Below are positions 30,217-40,552 of a stretch of DNA of 64,000 nt, piece after piece. Below the pieces are notes generated by a model. It was not told where the DNA came from. It did no database searches and saw only the letters and a program-made list of their open reading frames with translations. This stretch comes from CAWAYH01 sp963786195. Its GTDB lineage: Bacteria; Acidobacteriota; Vicinamibacteria; Vicinamibacterales; 2-12-FULL-66-21. Every line of letters starts with the position of its first letter. The stretch's first letter is position 1. Location of the stretch: the NCBI GenBank assembly GCA_963786195.1, contig CAWAYH010000011.1, forward strand, positions 434,001-498,000, written 5' to 3'. The position numbers and the translations under genes were made by a program.

Positions 30217-31088
30217 AACTCGGCGATCTCGAGCTCGTTCCGCTCTGGGACGGCGAATTCAGGCTCGACGGCGGCGCGATGTTCGGCGTCGTGCCGAAAC
30301 CGCTCTGGGAGAAGCGGGCGCCCGCTGACGATCGCAACCGGATCCGCGTGGGCCTGCGTCCGCTGCTGGTGCGGGGCGAGCGCACCGTGATCATCGATGC
30401 CGGCATCGGCGGCAAGATGGATCCGAAGAGCGTCGACATCTACGGCATCGACCGCTCCCGTTCCCTCGATCACGCGCTCTCGGACGCGGGCATCCAGCGT
30501 GACGAGATCGAGATCGTTCTCGCGTCGCACCTCCATTTCGATCACGCGGGCGGCTTCACGACACGCGCCGGCTCGGGGGGCATCGTGCCCGCCTTCCCCA
30601 ACGCGCGCTACATCGTGCGCACAGGGGAATGGGACGACGCGACGCATCCACACGAGCGGAACCGCGCCAGCTACCTGGCCGAGAATTTCGTTCCGCTCGC
30701 CGATGCCGGCGTGCTCGATCTGGTCGGCGGCGACGAGGTCATCATGCCCGGCGTGCGCGTCGTGCGTACGGGTGGCCATACGATGCACCACCAGATCGTG
30801 ATGATGGAATCCGCCGGCCGGACGGCGGTGTTCACGGCCGACCTGATGCCGACGGTCGCGCATGTCGACGAGCCGTGGATCATGAGCTACGACCTGTATC
30901 CGATGGACACGCTCGCGTTCAAGCGAGTGTTCGTGAGAGAAGCGATCGAGCGGGAGTATCTGATATTCTTCGAGCACGATCCCGACATCGCGGCCGGCTA
31001 TATTCGTGAGCGCAACGGCCGCAAAATCGTAGAGCCCCTGAGTCTCGAGGCGGGGAGCCAGGGGCCGGAGGCCAGAGGCCAGGGGTAA
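30213..31088 (+). CDS. MBL-fold metallo-hydrolase
   Basis: 291 residues. The metallo-beta-lactamase signature HxHxDH appears in EIVLASHLHFDHAGGFTTRA, with further metal ligands in VRTGGHTMHHQIVMMESAGR and FTADLMPTVAHVDEPWIMSY. The N-terminus (KLGDLELVPLWDGEFRLDGG) resembles quorum-quenching lactonase-like or YflN-type hydrolases. The substrate cannot be told. The last about 14 residues (EAGSQGPEARGQ) come from a GGCCAGGGG-type simple repeat at 31045-31086 and are probably not part of the ancestral protein. Its start overlaps mce and its stop abuts mtnP. Confidence 0.9.
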   Translation: MKLGDLELVPLWDGEFRLDGGAMFGVVPKPLWEKRAPADDRNRIRVGLRPLLVRGERTVIIDAGIGGKMDPKSVDIYGIDRSRSLDHALSDAGIQRDEIEIVLASHLHFDHAGGFTTRAGSGGIVPAFPNARYIVRTGEWDDATHPHERNRASYLAENFVPLADAGVLDLVGGDEVIMPGVRVVRTGGHTMHHQIVMMESAGRTAVFTADLMPTVAHVDEPWIMSYDLYPMDTLAFKRVFVREAIEREYLIFFEHDPDIAAGYIRERNGRKIVEPLSLEAGSQGPEARGQG

Positions 31089-31945
31089 TGAACCCAACCA
31101 TCGGCATCATCGGCGGCAGCGGTCTGTACGACATGGCGGAGCTGACCGACCGTGAAGAGCGGCGGGTGCAGACGCCCTTTGGCGAGCCATCGGCTCCCTA
31201 CGTCGTCGCCACGCTGCGTGGCAAACGCGTCGCCTTCCTCGCGCGCCACGGCGCGGGGCACCGGCTGCTGCCGTCCGAGCTGAATTTCCGCGCGAACATC
31301 TACGGGCTCAAGACCCTCGGCGTCGAGTACATCCTGTCGGCGAGCGCGGTCGGCAGCCTCAAGCAGGAGTACGCGCCCCAGCACCTCGTGATTCCCGATC
31401 AATTCGTCGACCGCACCCGCGGCCGCATCTCGACCTTTTTCGGCCGGGGTCTGGTCGCGCACGTCGGGTTCGCGCACCCCTTCTGCGCGCCGTTGAGCGA
31501 TATTGCGTTTCGCGCGGCGCAGGCCGCGGGGGCGACCGTCCACAAGGGCGGCACGTACGTCTGCATGGAGGGGCCGCAGTTCTCCACGCTGGCCGAATCG
31601 AGGCTGTACCGGTCCTGGGGCATGGACATCATCGGCATGACCAACCTCCAGGAAGCCAAGCTCGCGCGCGAAGCCGAGATCTGCTACACGACCATCGCGC
31701 TGGTCACCGACTACGATTGCTGGCACCCCGAGCACGATCAGGTCACGGTGGAGATGATCGTGGCCAACCTGATGCAGAACGCCAGAACGGCCCAGCAGGT
31801 CATCGCCGGCGCGGTCGAGCAGCTGCCGTTCCCGCGCACGTGCGAGTGCGCGTCGGCGTTGAAGCACGCCATCCTCACGAGGCCCGAGGCCGTTCCGGCC
31901 GACGTCAAGCGCGATCTCGCGCCCATCGTCGGGAAATACCTGTGA
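31088..31945 (+). CDS. mtnP: S-methyl-5'-thioadenosine phosphorylase
   Basis: 285 residues, purine nucleoside phosphorylase family 2. Cleaves 5'-methylthioadenosine to adenine and 5-methylthioribose-1-phosphate. Motifs: phosphate-binding IGIIGGSGLYDMAELTDREE, FLARHGAGHRLLPSELNFRA, VCMEGPQFSTLAESRLYRSW, GMTNLQEAKLAREAEICYTT, and TDYDCW with the substrate Asp typical of MTA over guanosine or inosine. It is followed 28 bases on by a PfkB kinase that may use a product of this reaction or adenosine. Confidence 0.94.
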   Translation: MNPTIGIIGGSGLYDMAELTDREERRVQTPFGEPSAPYVVATLRGKRVAFLARHGAGHRLLPSELNFRANIYGLKTLGVEYILSASAVGSLKQEYAPQHLVIPDQFVDRTRGRISTFFGRGLVAHVGFAHPFCAPLSDIAFRAAQAAGATVHKGGTYVCMEGPQFSTLAESRLYRSWGMDIIGMTNLQEAKLAREAEICYTTIALVTDYDCWHPEHDQVTVEMIVANLMQNARTAQQVIAGAVEQLPFPRTCECASALKHAILTRPEAVPADVKRDLAPIVGKYL

Positions 31946-31973
31946 GAAGATTCTCGTCCACCAGAAAGTCACG

Positions 31974-32915
31974 ATGAGTATTGTCGTCACGGGCTCCATC
32001 GCCTTCGACTACCTGATGTCGTTCCCCGGGAAGTTCACCGAACACTTCCTGCCGGAGCACATGTCGCGCGTCAGCCTGAGCTTCCTCGTCGACACGATGG
32101 ACAAGCGGCGCGGCGGCTGCGCGCCGAACATCGCCTACACGCTGGCGCTCCTGGGCGAGACGCCACGTCTGCTGGCGACCGCGGGCCAGGACTTCGACGA
32201 GTACCGGCGATGGCTCGAAGCCGCCGGCGTCGATACGTCGCTCGTGCGCGAGATCAAGGGCAAGTTCACCGCGTCGTTTTTCTGCAGCACGGACGTCGAC
32301 AACAACCAGATCGCCTCGTTCTACACGGGTGCGATGGCCAACGCCGGTGAGCTGTCGTTCCGCGTCGTGGACGACTGCCACATCGCGATCATTTCCCCGA
32401 ATGACCCTGGCGCGATGCTCCAGTACGCGGAGGAGTGCCGGACGCTCGAGATCCCGTTCATCTGGGATCCCGGTCAGCAGTGCGCGCGGATGTCTGGCGC
32501 CGAGCTGCGTGACGGCGTGACCGGAGCGGCGCTCGTGATCTGCAACGACTACGAGTTCGAGCTCATTCGTCAGAAGACGTCGCTCGACGAGCGCTCGATC
32601 CTCGAGCACACCCACGCGCTCGTCGTCACGAAAGGGGAGAAGGGCTGCTCGATCCTCACCGCCGACGGCTGGGTCGACGTTCCCTCGGTCGCGCCCACCC
32701 GCATCGTCGATCCCACGGGCGTGGGCGACGCATTCCGTGGCGGTTTCCTCAAGGGGATGGCGCGGGGCGCGCAGTACGAGATCTGCGCGCAGCTGGGCGC
32801 CGTGGCCGCAGCGTACGCGCTCGAGCACCTGGGCGGGCAGAGCCACGCCTACACCTGGCCGGAGTTCCGCGCGCGCTACGAAGAGACCTTCGGCGACAGC
32901 GGGGTCCGGGCGTGA
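31974..32915 (+). CDS. PfkB-family sugar/nucleoside kinase, adenosine-kinase-like
   Basis: 313 residues. N-terminal IVVTGSIAFDYLMSFPGKFT, the glycine motif RRGGCAPNIAYTLALLGETP, ATAGQDFDEYRRWLEAAGVD, VVTKGEKGCSILTADG and the catalytic motif RIVDPTGVGDAFRGGFLKGM with the general-base Asp. The sequence around DNNQIASFYTGAMANAGEL is similar to archaeal-type adenosine/nucleoside kinases. Next to mtnP, adenosine or methylthioribose salvage is likely. Exact substrate is not provable from sequence. It overlaps the next gene by four bases (GTGA). Confidence 0.88.
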   Translation: MSIVVTGSIAFDYLMSFPGKFTEHFLPEHMSRVSLSFLVDTMDKRRGGCAPNIAYTLALLGETPRLLATAGQDFDEYRRWLEAAGVDTSLVREIKGKFTASFFCSTDVDNNQIASFYTGAMANAGELSFRVVDDCHIAIISPNDPGAMLQYAEECRTLEIPFIWDPGQQCARMSGAELRDGVTGAALVICNDYEFELIRQKTSLDERSILEHTHALVVTKGEKGCSILTADGWVDVPSVAPTRIVDPTGVGDAFRGGFLKGMARGAQYEICAQLGAVAAAYALEHLGGQSHAYTWPEFRARYEETFGDSGVRA

Positions 32916-33406
32916 GGAGCTTTCGTCAGCTGGCTCCGGCCCTGCTGACGGCTCTCGCGGTGATCTGGCTCGCAGCGTTGTGGCTCGCGCCGATCGCGAT
33001 GTCGCGCGGACGATTCCCGGCCATCGATCTCGTGGTGTACGGCGCCGGATCACTCATCTGCCATCAACGGCCCGAGCGGTCGTTTCACCTGGCCGGCGTG
33101 CAGATGCCCGTCTGCGCGCGCTGCCTCGGACTCTATGTCGCAGGGACGATCGGCGCAGTCGTCGCCTGGACAGGAGCTTGGGCCGGGGCCTCGGCCAGGT
33201 GGCCGGCGCGATTCGCTGCGGCCGGAGCGCGAAAGGCCTTCGCGCTGGCCGCCACTCCGATTGCGATCTCGCTCGCGCTCGAGTGGCTCGGCCTCATCCA
33301 GACATCCAACGTCGCCCGTCTGCTGACGGCGCTCCCGCTCGGCCTCGCGGCCGGATGGATCCTCATCGGATCGCTCATCGTCGATCGTCCCGCGCTTCAC
33401 GCCTGA
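32912..33406 (+). CDS. DUF2085 membrane protein
   Basis: 164 residues with about four transmembrane helices (LLTALAVIWLAALWLAPIAM, LYVAGTIGAVVAWTGAWAGA, KAFALAATPIAISLALEWLG, LLTALPLGLAAGWILIGSLI). It has the family cysteine pattern SLICHQRPERSFHLAG followed by MPVCARCLGLYVAG. Function of the family is unknown; the Cys/His residues suggest metal binding at the membrane surface. GTG start overlaps the kinase stop. Confidence 0.85.
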   Translation: MRSFRQLAPALLTALAVIWLAALWLAPIAMSRGRFPAIDLVVYGAGSLICHQRPERSFHLAGVQMPVCARCLGLYVAGTIGAVVAWTGAWAGASARWPARFAAAGARKAFALAATPIAISLALEWLGLIQTSNVARLLTALPLGLAAGWILIGSLIVDRPALHA

Positions 33407-33482
33407 CGTAACGCGAGACGCCCGGTGCGGGAGCCGCGACAGCAGAGTGGGGACGCGCGGGAACCAGTGGTTATGCGATATC

Positions 33483-33905
33483 ATGCCTTTGAAGATGTCG
33501 ACGAAATCCACTGCCGCCGAGCGTGCACGCACGTCGGCGGAGCCGGGCACGATGATCATGATCTGCCTGGCGGCGTGGGTGGTGCCCGGCGCCGCTCACT
33601 TCTGGCTCGGTCGGCGTCAGAAGGGTATCGTCCTTCTGCTGACGCTCACCGCCATGTTCGCGATCGGCCTGGCGCTGCACGGCCGGATCTTTTCATTCGA
33701 CCTCTCCGAGCCGCTCGGCGCGCTCGCGGCAGTCGCTGACTTCGGGCTCGGGGGCCCGTGGATCGTTGCCAGGTTGATGGGCGCCGGCGCCGGTGTCGTG
33801 ACGGCAGCGACCTTCGAGTACGGCAACACGTTTCTCATCGTGGCGGGCCTGCTGAACTCGCTCGTCATCCTGGACGCGTTCGACATCGCGATGGGTCGCA
33901 AGTGA
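33483..33905 (+). CDS. multi-spanning membrane protein, DUF6677-like
   Basis: About 140 residues. After a short charged N-terminus (PLKMSTKSTAAERARTSAEP) there are three to four helices (MIMICLAAWVVPGAAHFWLG, RQKGIVLLLTLTAMFAIGLA, and NTFLIVAGLLNSLVILDAFD). The GxxHxxLGRRxKG pattern after the first helix is seen in TM2-like and DUF6677 proteins. ATG at 33483 is preferred over upstream codons, but 33495 is possible. Its stop overlaps the next small gene (GTGA). Confidence 0.75.
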   Translation: MPLKMSTKSTAAERARTSAEPGTMIMICLAAWVVPGAAHFWLGRRQKGIVLLLTLTAMFAIGLALHGRIFSFDLSEPLGALAAVADFGLGGPWIVARLMGAGAGVVTAATFEYGNTFLIVAGLLNSLVILDAFDIAMGRK

Positions 33906-34075
33906 CGAGCCATTTCCCGGTGCTCCTGCTCTTCGCGTTCCTCGTGTCGATCGTGTTCGCGGTGCTCATGCGCGACGAGCCGAGAGCGCAGGCGCGCACC
34001 GGGGTGATGATGTTCGGCGCGTTCGTCGGAGTCGCGCTGGTGCTCAGCTGGCTGATGTACCCGCTTCCGTTGTGA
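33902..34075 (+). CDS. 57-residue two-helix membrane protein
   Basis: GTG start overlaps the stop of the previous gene. The product starts TSHFPVLLLFAFLVSIVFAV, has a short cytoplasmic charged loop (MRDEPRAQARTG) and a second helix (VMMFGAFVGVALVLSWLMYP). The size, overlap and clear helices support a real gene. Function unknown; it sits in a row of small membrane proteins. Confidence 0.75.
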   Translation: MTSHFPVLLLFAFLVSIVFAVLMRDEPRAQARTGVMMFGAFVGVALVLSWLMYPLPL

Positions 34076-34106
34076 CGTCGGACCCTCAGTCGACTCCAGC
34101 TCTGTC

Positions 34107-34544
34107 GTGAAACGCGTGACGCTCTGGGGGCCCGTGGCGCTCACGATGGTCCTCATCTTCGGCGTGTCGTCGATCCCCGATCTGAGCCCACCGGTCGAGA
34201 TCTCCGACAAGACCGCGCATTCGCTCGTCTATTCCATCCTGGGCCTGTTGATGTTCCGCGCACTCGCCGGTGGACGGATCAAGGCGCTGACGATCCCCAA
34301 TGCGGTGTTGGCCGTTCTGCTGTCGACGCTGTACGGCGTCTCAGACGAATTGCATCAGATGTTCGTGCCGGGACGAACGGCTGAATGGGCGGATATCGTC
34401 GCGGATGGCGTGGGTGCCACGTACGGGGTGGGAGCGGCGCTTCTTGTGAGGGCTGTTTCGAGGTACGAAGGGGGCGGAGTGAGCGGAGGAAATCACACAC
34501 GGAGGCACGGAGACGCGGAGGAATCCTTAATCTGGTTCGGCTAG
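34107..34544 (+). CDS. VanZ-family membrane protein with repeat-derived C-terminus
   Basis: 145 residues. Typical VanZ-like pattern: helix TLWGPVALTMVLIFGVSSIP, DKTAHSLVYSILGLLMFRAL, then ALTIPNAVLAVLLSTLYGVS and the motif SDELHQMFVPGRTAEWADIV, ADGVGATYGVGAALLVRAVS. The final 20 or so residues (GNHTRRHGDAEESLIWFG) are encoded by the left arm of a dispersed CACACGGAGACGCGGAG hairpin repeat and are probably a late addition. Role unknown; VanZ homologues occur in glycopeptide resistance clusters and widely elsewhere. Confidence 0.88.
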   Translation: MKRVTLWGPVALTMVLIFGVSSIPDLSPPVEISDKTAHSLVYSILGLLMFRALAGGRIKALTIPNAVLAVLLSTLYGVSDELHQMFVPGRTAEWADIVADGVGATYGVGAALLVRAVSRYEGGGVSGGNHTRRHGDAEESLIWFG

Positions 34545-34640
34545 TCTAGCTTCAATCTGGTTCCGGTCGCTTCGTTTCTCCGTAGAGCTAAGTAACCTCC
34601 GCGTCTCCGCGTCTCCGTGTGTTCCCCCCTCCGTTCTCTC
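34474..34640. repeat. long imperfect hairpin, CACACGGAGACGCGGAG family, copy 1
   Basis: A left arm (about 34478-34521, GGGGCGGAG then CACACGGAGGCACGGAGACG) is matched by a right arm (34596-34640, CCTCCGCGTCTCCGCGTCTC, CGTGTG, then CCCTCCGTTCTCTCCG). The loop is about 75 bases of lower GC. A second member with the same inner and outer arms lies at 47820-47957. It covers the 3' end of the VanZ gene and the gap before the enoyl-CoA hydratase, so it may also act as a transcription terminator or RNA stabiliser. Confidence 0.85.
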
Positions 34641-34674
34641 CGCCACCTCCGTCGCAAGGTATACTTCGGGACTC

Positions 34675-35472
34675 GTGACTCACAACGTCGACAACCTCCA
34701 GAACCTCCTGCTCGAACGCGATGGCGCGATCGCCATCGTGACCATCAACCGGCCGAAGGTGCTCAACGCGCTCAACTCGCAGACGATGGACGAGCTGCGG
34801 CGGACGATCCTGGCGATGAAGCATGACGACGGCGTGCGGTGCGTCATCATCACAGGGGCGGGCGAGAAAGCGTTTGTCGCCGGGGCGGATATCTCCGAGC
34901 TCGCGGTGCAGACGCCGACGGGCGGACGCGATCACGCGATGCGGGGCCAGCACGTCCTGGATCTCATCGAAGGCATGGGGAAGCCTGTCATCGCGGCGAT
35001 CAACGGCTACGCGCTCGGCGGCGGATGCGAGATGGCGATGGCCTGCACGCTGCGAATTGCCGCGGACACGGCCAGAATCGGCCAGCCCGAAATCAATCTC
35101 GGTCTGATTCCCGGGTACGCCGGCTCGCAGCGCCTGGCTCGGCTCGTCGGCGCCGGCCGCGCGCTCGAGTTGCTGCTCACGGGCGATCAGATCACCGCCC
35201 AGGAAGCGCACCGCATCGGCCTGGTCAACCGCGTCGTGCCGGCCGCGGAGCTGATGGCCGAGACCCGCAAGCTCGCCGCCGCGATCGCGACGAAGGCGCC
35301 GGTCGCGCTGCGCTACATCATCGAGGCCGTCAACAAGGGGCTCCAGATGACGCTGGCCGACGGACAGGTGTTCGAAGCGACGCTCTTCGGCCTCGTCGCG
35401 AGCACCGAAGACATGCGCGAGGGGACACGGGCGTTTCTGGAGAAGCGCAAACCGGAGTTCAAGGGAAAATAG
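34675..35472 (+). CDS. enoyl-CoA hydratase (crotonase family)
   Basis: 265 residues from GTG 34675. Hydrates trans-2-enoyl-CoA in beta-oxidation. Oxyanion-hole region TGAGEKAFVAGADISELAVQ, second oxyanion motif INGYALGGGCEMAMACTLRI with the first catalytic Glu, and PEINLGLIPGYAGSQRLARL with the second. The C-terminal helix ends REGTRAFLEKRKPEFKGK, the usual crotonase terminus. The next gene, ribH, starts five bases later. It may work with the acyl-CoA dehydrogenases of the window, though it is not in an operon with them. Confidence 0.93.
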   Translation: MTHNVDNLQNLLLERDGAIAIVTINRPKVLNALNSQTMDELRRTILAMKHDDGVRCVIITGAGEKAFVAGADISELAVQTPTGGRDHAMRGQHVLDLIEGMGKPVIAAINGYALGGGCEMAMACTLRIAADTARIGQPEINLGLIPGYAGSQRLARLVGAGRALELLLTGDQITAQEAHRIGLVNRVVPAAELMAETRKLAAAIATKAPVALRYIIEAVNKGLQMTLADGQVFEATLFGLVASTEDMREGTRAFLEKRKPEFKGK

Positions 35473-35476
35473 CGGC

Positions 35477-35989
35477 GTGAGCAGAAAAGACGCCAGCGCT
35501 CCGCCAGAGCTGTCCGGCGGATCGGGATACCGCTTTGCGGTCGTGGTGGCACGTTTCAACGACGCAATCACGAGCCGGCTGCGCGATGGAGCGGGGAACG
35601 CGCTCGCCGAAGCGGGGGTCAAGCCCGAGGATGTCGAGGTGACGCTCGTTCCGGGTGCCTTCGAGTTGCCCCAGGCCGCGCGCGCGCTGGCCGAGACCGG
35701 CCGCTTCGATGCGGTCATCTGCCTCGGTTGTGTCGTGCGAGGCGCGACCTCGCACTTCGAGTACATCTCCTCGTCTGTGGCGCACGGCATTCAGGCTGCC
35801 TCGGGCGAGTCCGGCGTGCCCATCACGTTCGGGGTCCTGACGGTTGATACGTGGGAGCAGGCGGAAGAGCGCGCGGGCCCCGGACGCGACAACAAGGGGT
35901 TCGAGGCGGCGGCTGCGGCGCTCGAAATGGCCCGTCTGTTCAGGCAGGTGTTCGCGGGCAACCCCGTGACCACGACCGGGGATCGCTGA
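35477..35989 (+). CDS. ribH: 6,7-dimethyl-8-ribityllumazine synthase
   Basis: 170 residues; penultimate step of riboflavin synthesis, forming pentamer/icosahedral shells. FAVVVARFNDAITSRLRDGA, TLVPGAFELPQAARALAETG, VICLGCVVRGATSHFEYISS (with the catalytic-region His), and GVLTVDTWEQAEERAG. The GTG start follows a short tail after the hydratase. It is followed 10 bases on by nusB; ribH-nusB is a widely conserved pair. Confidence 0.96.
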   Translation: MSRKDASAPPELSGGSGYRFAVVVARFNDAITSRLRDGAGNALAEAGVKPEDVEVTLVPGAFELPQAARALAETGRFDAVICLGCVVRGATSHFEYISSSVAHGIQAASGESGVPITFGVLTVDTWEQAEERAGPGRDNKGFEAAAAALEMARLFRQVFAGNPVTTTGDR

Positions 35990-35999
35990 TTGCCGACCG

Positions 36000-36472
36000 A
36001 TGACCACCCGCGTGGATGCTCCGGGACGTCGGCGCGCGCGACAGGCGGCGCTCCAGATGCTGTACCAGGCTGAGATCGGCCGGGACGGCGCCGAAGAGGT
36101 GATCGCCTCGTTCTGGCCGTCGAACGACCCTGAGGGTGAAGTCAACGAGTCGCTGCGGACGTTCGCCAACGGCCTCGTCAGGAATACCGCCAGCCGCCTC
36201 GAGGCGATCGATCGGCGGCTTGCGGCGCACGCGCACAACTGGCGGATCGAGCGCATGGCGGTCATCGATCGCCTGGTGCTCCGGCTGGCCGTCACCGAGC
36301 TCCTGACCGAACCGGACAGTCCGCACCGGGTCGTGATCAACGAAGCCATCGAGCTGGCGCGAACGTTCAGCGGCGACGAATCGGTGCCGTTCGTGAATGG
36401 CGTGCTGGATGCGGTGAGAAAAGACCTGGAAAGGGAAAACGAACAGGAGACCAGGGAGAAGGGGAACTCGGA

Positions 36473-36476
<4 letters not shown>
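36000..36476 (+). CDS. nusB: transcription antitermination factor NusB
   Basis: 158 residues, all-helical. GRRRARQAALQMLYQAEIGR at the N-terminus, TASRLEAIDRRLAAHAHNWR, IERMAVIDRLVLRLAVTELL, and VVINEAIELARTFSGDESVP with the conserved FVNGVLDAV. Binds boxA RNA with S10 to keep rRNA transcription processive. The stop overlaps the GTG/ATG start of lysS. Confidence 0.95.
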
Positions 36477-37982
<1,506 letters not shown>

Positions 37983-37999
<17 letters not shown>

Positions 38000-39209
38000 G
38001 CTCTTCATCGCCGTTCGTTACCTGAGTGCCCGGCGCAAGCAGGCGTTCATCTCGCTGATCTCGCTCATCTCCGGGCTCGGCGTCGCCGTCGGCGTGATGG
38101 CGCTGCTCATCACGCTGGCGCTGATGACCGGCCTCCAGGGCGAGCTGCGCGATCGCATCGTCGGCTCCGCGGCGCACGTTTACGTGCAGAAGGCAGGCGG
38201 GCTCCAGGACTTCGAGAGTGAGGTCCGGCGGCTGAAGGAGGTGCCGGGCGTACTGGCGGCCGCGCCCGTGGTGCTCGGCCAGGGCCTGGCGAAAAGCGGG
38301 GGCGGCGACGCGTTCGTCACGATCAAGGGGATCGTGCCGGCCCTCGAAGCAGGCGTCACCGAGCTCGAAAAGTCGATGAAGCAGGGGAGCGTGGAGGCGT
38401 TGACCCCTGCACCGGACACGATGCCCGGCATCCTGCTCGGGACGGACCTTGCCAAGAAACTGGGCGTCTCCCTGGACGACAGCATCGAGGTGCTGACGCC
38501 GGAAGGCACCCTGACGCCCTTCGGCATGCTTCCGCGCGCGCAGGCCTACAAGGTCGTCGGCATCTTCACCCTGGGCTTGTACGAGTTCGATTCGTCGTAC
38601 GGATACGTGCATCTCAGCGTCGCCCAGCGCGCGCTGGATCGCGGCAACCCCGACTTCATCGAGCTGCGCGTGGCCGACCTTTTCAAAGCCCGCGAGATCG
38701 CCGACTCGATCCCGACGCGGCTTGGCGCCGACTACATCGCCCAGGACTGGGCCGACATGAACAAGTCGCTCTTCTCCGCGCTCTGGCTCGAGAAAGTGGC
38801 GATGTCCATCACGATCGGGCTGATCGTGATGGTCGCCGCGCTGAACATCATCGCTTCGCTGATTCTGCTGGTCATGGACAAGACCCGTGACATCGCGATC
38901 CTGAAGACGATGGGCAGCTCCGCGGCGAGCATCCGCCGGATTTTCGTCCTGCAGGGGCTGATCATCGGGCTGGTCGGCACGACCGCCGGCGCGCTCGGCG
39001 GCACCGTGCTGATCTACTTTCTCGATCGCTACAAGTTGATCAGCATCCCGCTCGACGTCTACCAGGTCTCGTATGTTCCGTTCAAGCTCCAACCCACCGA
39101 TTTCATCATCGTCGTGCTGGCCGCCGTCCTGATCTGTTTCGTCGCGACGATCTACCCGTCGCGGCAGGCCGCCAGACTCGATCCTGCCCAGGCGCTGCGC
39201 TACCAGTGA
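37983..39209 (+). CDS. lolC: lipoprotein-releasing ABC transporter permease, LolC/E type
   Basis: 408 residues. One N-terminal helix (FISLISLISGLGVAVGVMAL), a large periplasmic MacB-like domain (about residues 45-265), and three C-terminal helices (MSITIGLIVMVAALNIIASL, IFVLQGLIIGLVGTTAGALG, FIIVVLAAVLICFVATIYPS), ending RQAARLDPAQALRYQ. DKTRDIAILKTMGSSAASIR is the typical coupling segment. Works with LolD to pull mature lipoproteins out of the inner membrane toward LolA. The stop overlaps the lolD start. Confidence 0.94.
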
Positions 39210-39881
39210 CGCTCGTCCAGGTGTTCCGGCCTGTCGAAGAGCTACACCGTCGGCGCGACGCGGCTGACGGTGCTGCGCGATCTCGACCTCACGATCGAGC
39301 GTGGGGAGATGGTCGCGATCGTAGGCGCCTCCGGCGTGGGCAAGAGCACGTTGCTCCATGTCCTCGGGGGGCTTGACTCGATCGACGCCGGCACGGTTCG
39401 GATCGATCAGGTGGAGCTCGGGCGGTTGACGGACGAAGAGCTCGTGGCCTTTCGCAACCGGCACGTCGGATTCGTGTTTCAGTTTCATCATCTGCTCCCG
39501 GAATTCACCGCGCTCGAGAACGCCGAGATGCCGTTGCGGATCGCGCGGCGGCCGGCCGCCGATCGCCGGGAGCGCGTCAACACGCTGCTCAGGCGCGTCG
39601 GTCTCGGCGAGCGGCTGGAACACAAGCCGGGGATGTTGTCCGGCGGCGAACAGCAGCGGGTGGCGTTCGCCCGCGCGCTCGTCATGCAGCCGACGCTGCT
39701 CCTGGCCGACGAACCAACCGGGGATCTGGACGAGCACACCGCTGCGTCGCTCCAGGACCTGATTCGCGAGATGCATCGCGAGCACGCCCTCACGTCGATC
39801 ATCGCCACGCACAACCCGCGGCTCGCGGCCGCGTGCGATCGCGTCCTGAAGCTGGAAGAAGGAAAACTCAGGGAGGCCTGA
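39206..39881 (+). pseudogene. lolD: lipoprotein-releasing ABC transporter ATPase LolD, one-base frameshift near the start
   Basis: Starts at GTG 39206, overlapping the lolC stop. The first codons read MTLVQV, then an extra T in GTGTTCC (39221-39227) breaks the frame. Removing it gives SGLSKSYTVGATRLTVLRDL, a normal LolD N-terminus. The remaining frame has Walker A IVGASGVGKSTLLHVLGGLD, Q-loop FVFQFHHLLPEFTALENAEM, signature LSGGEQQRVAFARAL and Walker B PTLLLADEPTGDLDEHTAAS. LolD is normally essential, so the one-base insertion is very probably an error in the sequence. Alternatively translation could start at GTG 39270, losing the first strands. Confidence 0.9.
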
Positions 39882-40271
39882 ATGCCACGGCAGAACATCT
39901 CGACCGGCACGACGTGGGAACCCATCGTCGGGTACTCGCGAGCCGTGCGGGTCGGACAGGTCGTTCACGTGTCCGGTACGACGGCAACGTCCGAGGACGG
40001 CACGCTCGTCGGCAAGGGGGACGCGCGGGCGCAGACGATGCAGACCCTGAAGAACATCGAGCGCGCGCTGGATCGCGCAGGCGCCTCCCTGCAGCACGTC
40101 GTCCGCACGCGCATCTACGTCACCAACATCGTGCGCGACTGGGAGGCCGTCGGACGCGCGCACGGCGAAGTCTTCGGATCGATCCGGCCGACGACGTCGA
40201 TGGTGGAGGTCAGCCGGCTGATCGATCCCGAGATGCTGGTTGAGATTGAAGCGGAAGCGCTTCTCGAGTAG
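39882..40271 (+). CDS. RidA-family enamine/imine deaminase
   Basis: 129 residues. Family hydrolyses reactive enamine intermediates. VHVSGTTATSEDGTLVGKGD, ARAQTMQTLKNIERALDRAG, HVVRTRIYVTNIVRDWEAVG (with the conserved Arg) and RPTTSMVEVSRLIDPEMLVE, IEAEALLE at the end. The length and the TSMVEVSRL substitution for the usual TxVxVxxL show a RidA-like subfamily. It follows lolD directly. Confidence 0.9.
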   Translation: MPRQNISTGTTWEPIVGYSRAVRVGQVVHVSGTTATSEDGTLVGKGDARAQTMQTLKNIERALDRAGASLQHVVRTRIYVTNIVRDWEAVGRAHGEVFGSIRPTTSMVEVSRLIDPEMLVEIEAEALLE

Positions 40272-40291
40272 CGGCTGGCTCATGAACCTGC

Positions 40292-40406
40292 CGCTCGTTC
40301 CACGATGCGAGCGAGCAATGGTGAGCGAGCCACGCGATCGGAGTGCGCCGGCGAAGCGGCGCACGAGAGAGCGTGTGGGGGAGTCCGAGGGGCCAGCCCT
40401 CGGATA
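40292..40406. repeat. structured dispersed repeat, copy A
   Basis: First of three copies (others 50141-50257 and 55831-55978). Order of parts: hairpin GCTCG...CGAGC; the tract GAGCGAGCCACGCGATCGGA; main hairpin GTGCGCCG-GCGAAG-CGGCGCAC (40343-40364); GAGAGAGCGTGTG; end hairpin CCGAGGG-GCCAG-CCCTCGG (40385-40403), then ATA. It fills the gap after ridA. The main stem has a T-A pair where copy B has C-G. Confidence 0.92.
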
Positions 40407-40552
40407 GAGTAATGTGTAGGAGCCCACCGGGCAGGCAGGCGAAGACCAGGCGAAAATCCCCCGTTTTCATGTTCGAATCGCGACTGGAACACTCGCTTCT
40501 GTCGTCCCGTAAGTGTGGGTGAGATGAGATGGACGGGGCATGGAGGTTTTTT

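Noticed and set aside
31088..32915. mtnP acting as the missing futalosine hydrolase of the menaquinone pathway
   Set aside because: The protein is a normal MTA phosphorylase by its TDYDCW and GPQFSTLAE motifs, lies 20 kb from the mqn cluster, and is phosphorolytic, so the link is speculative.
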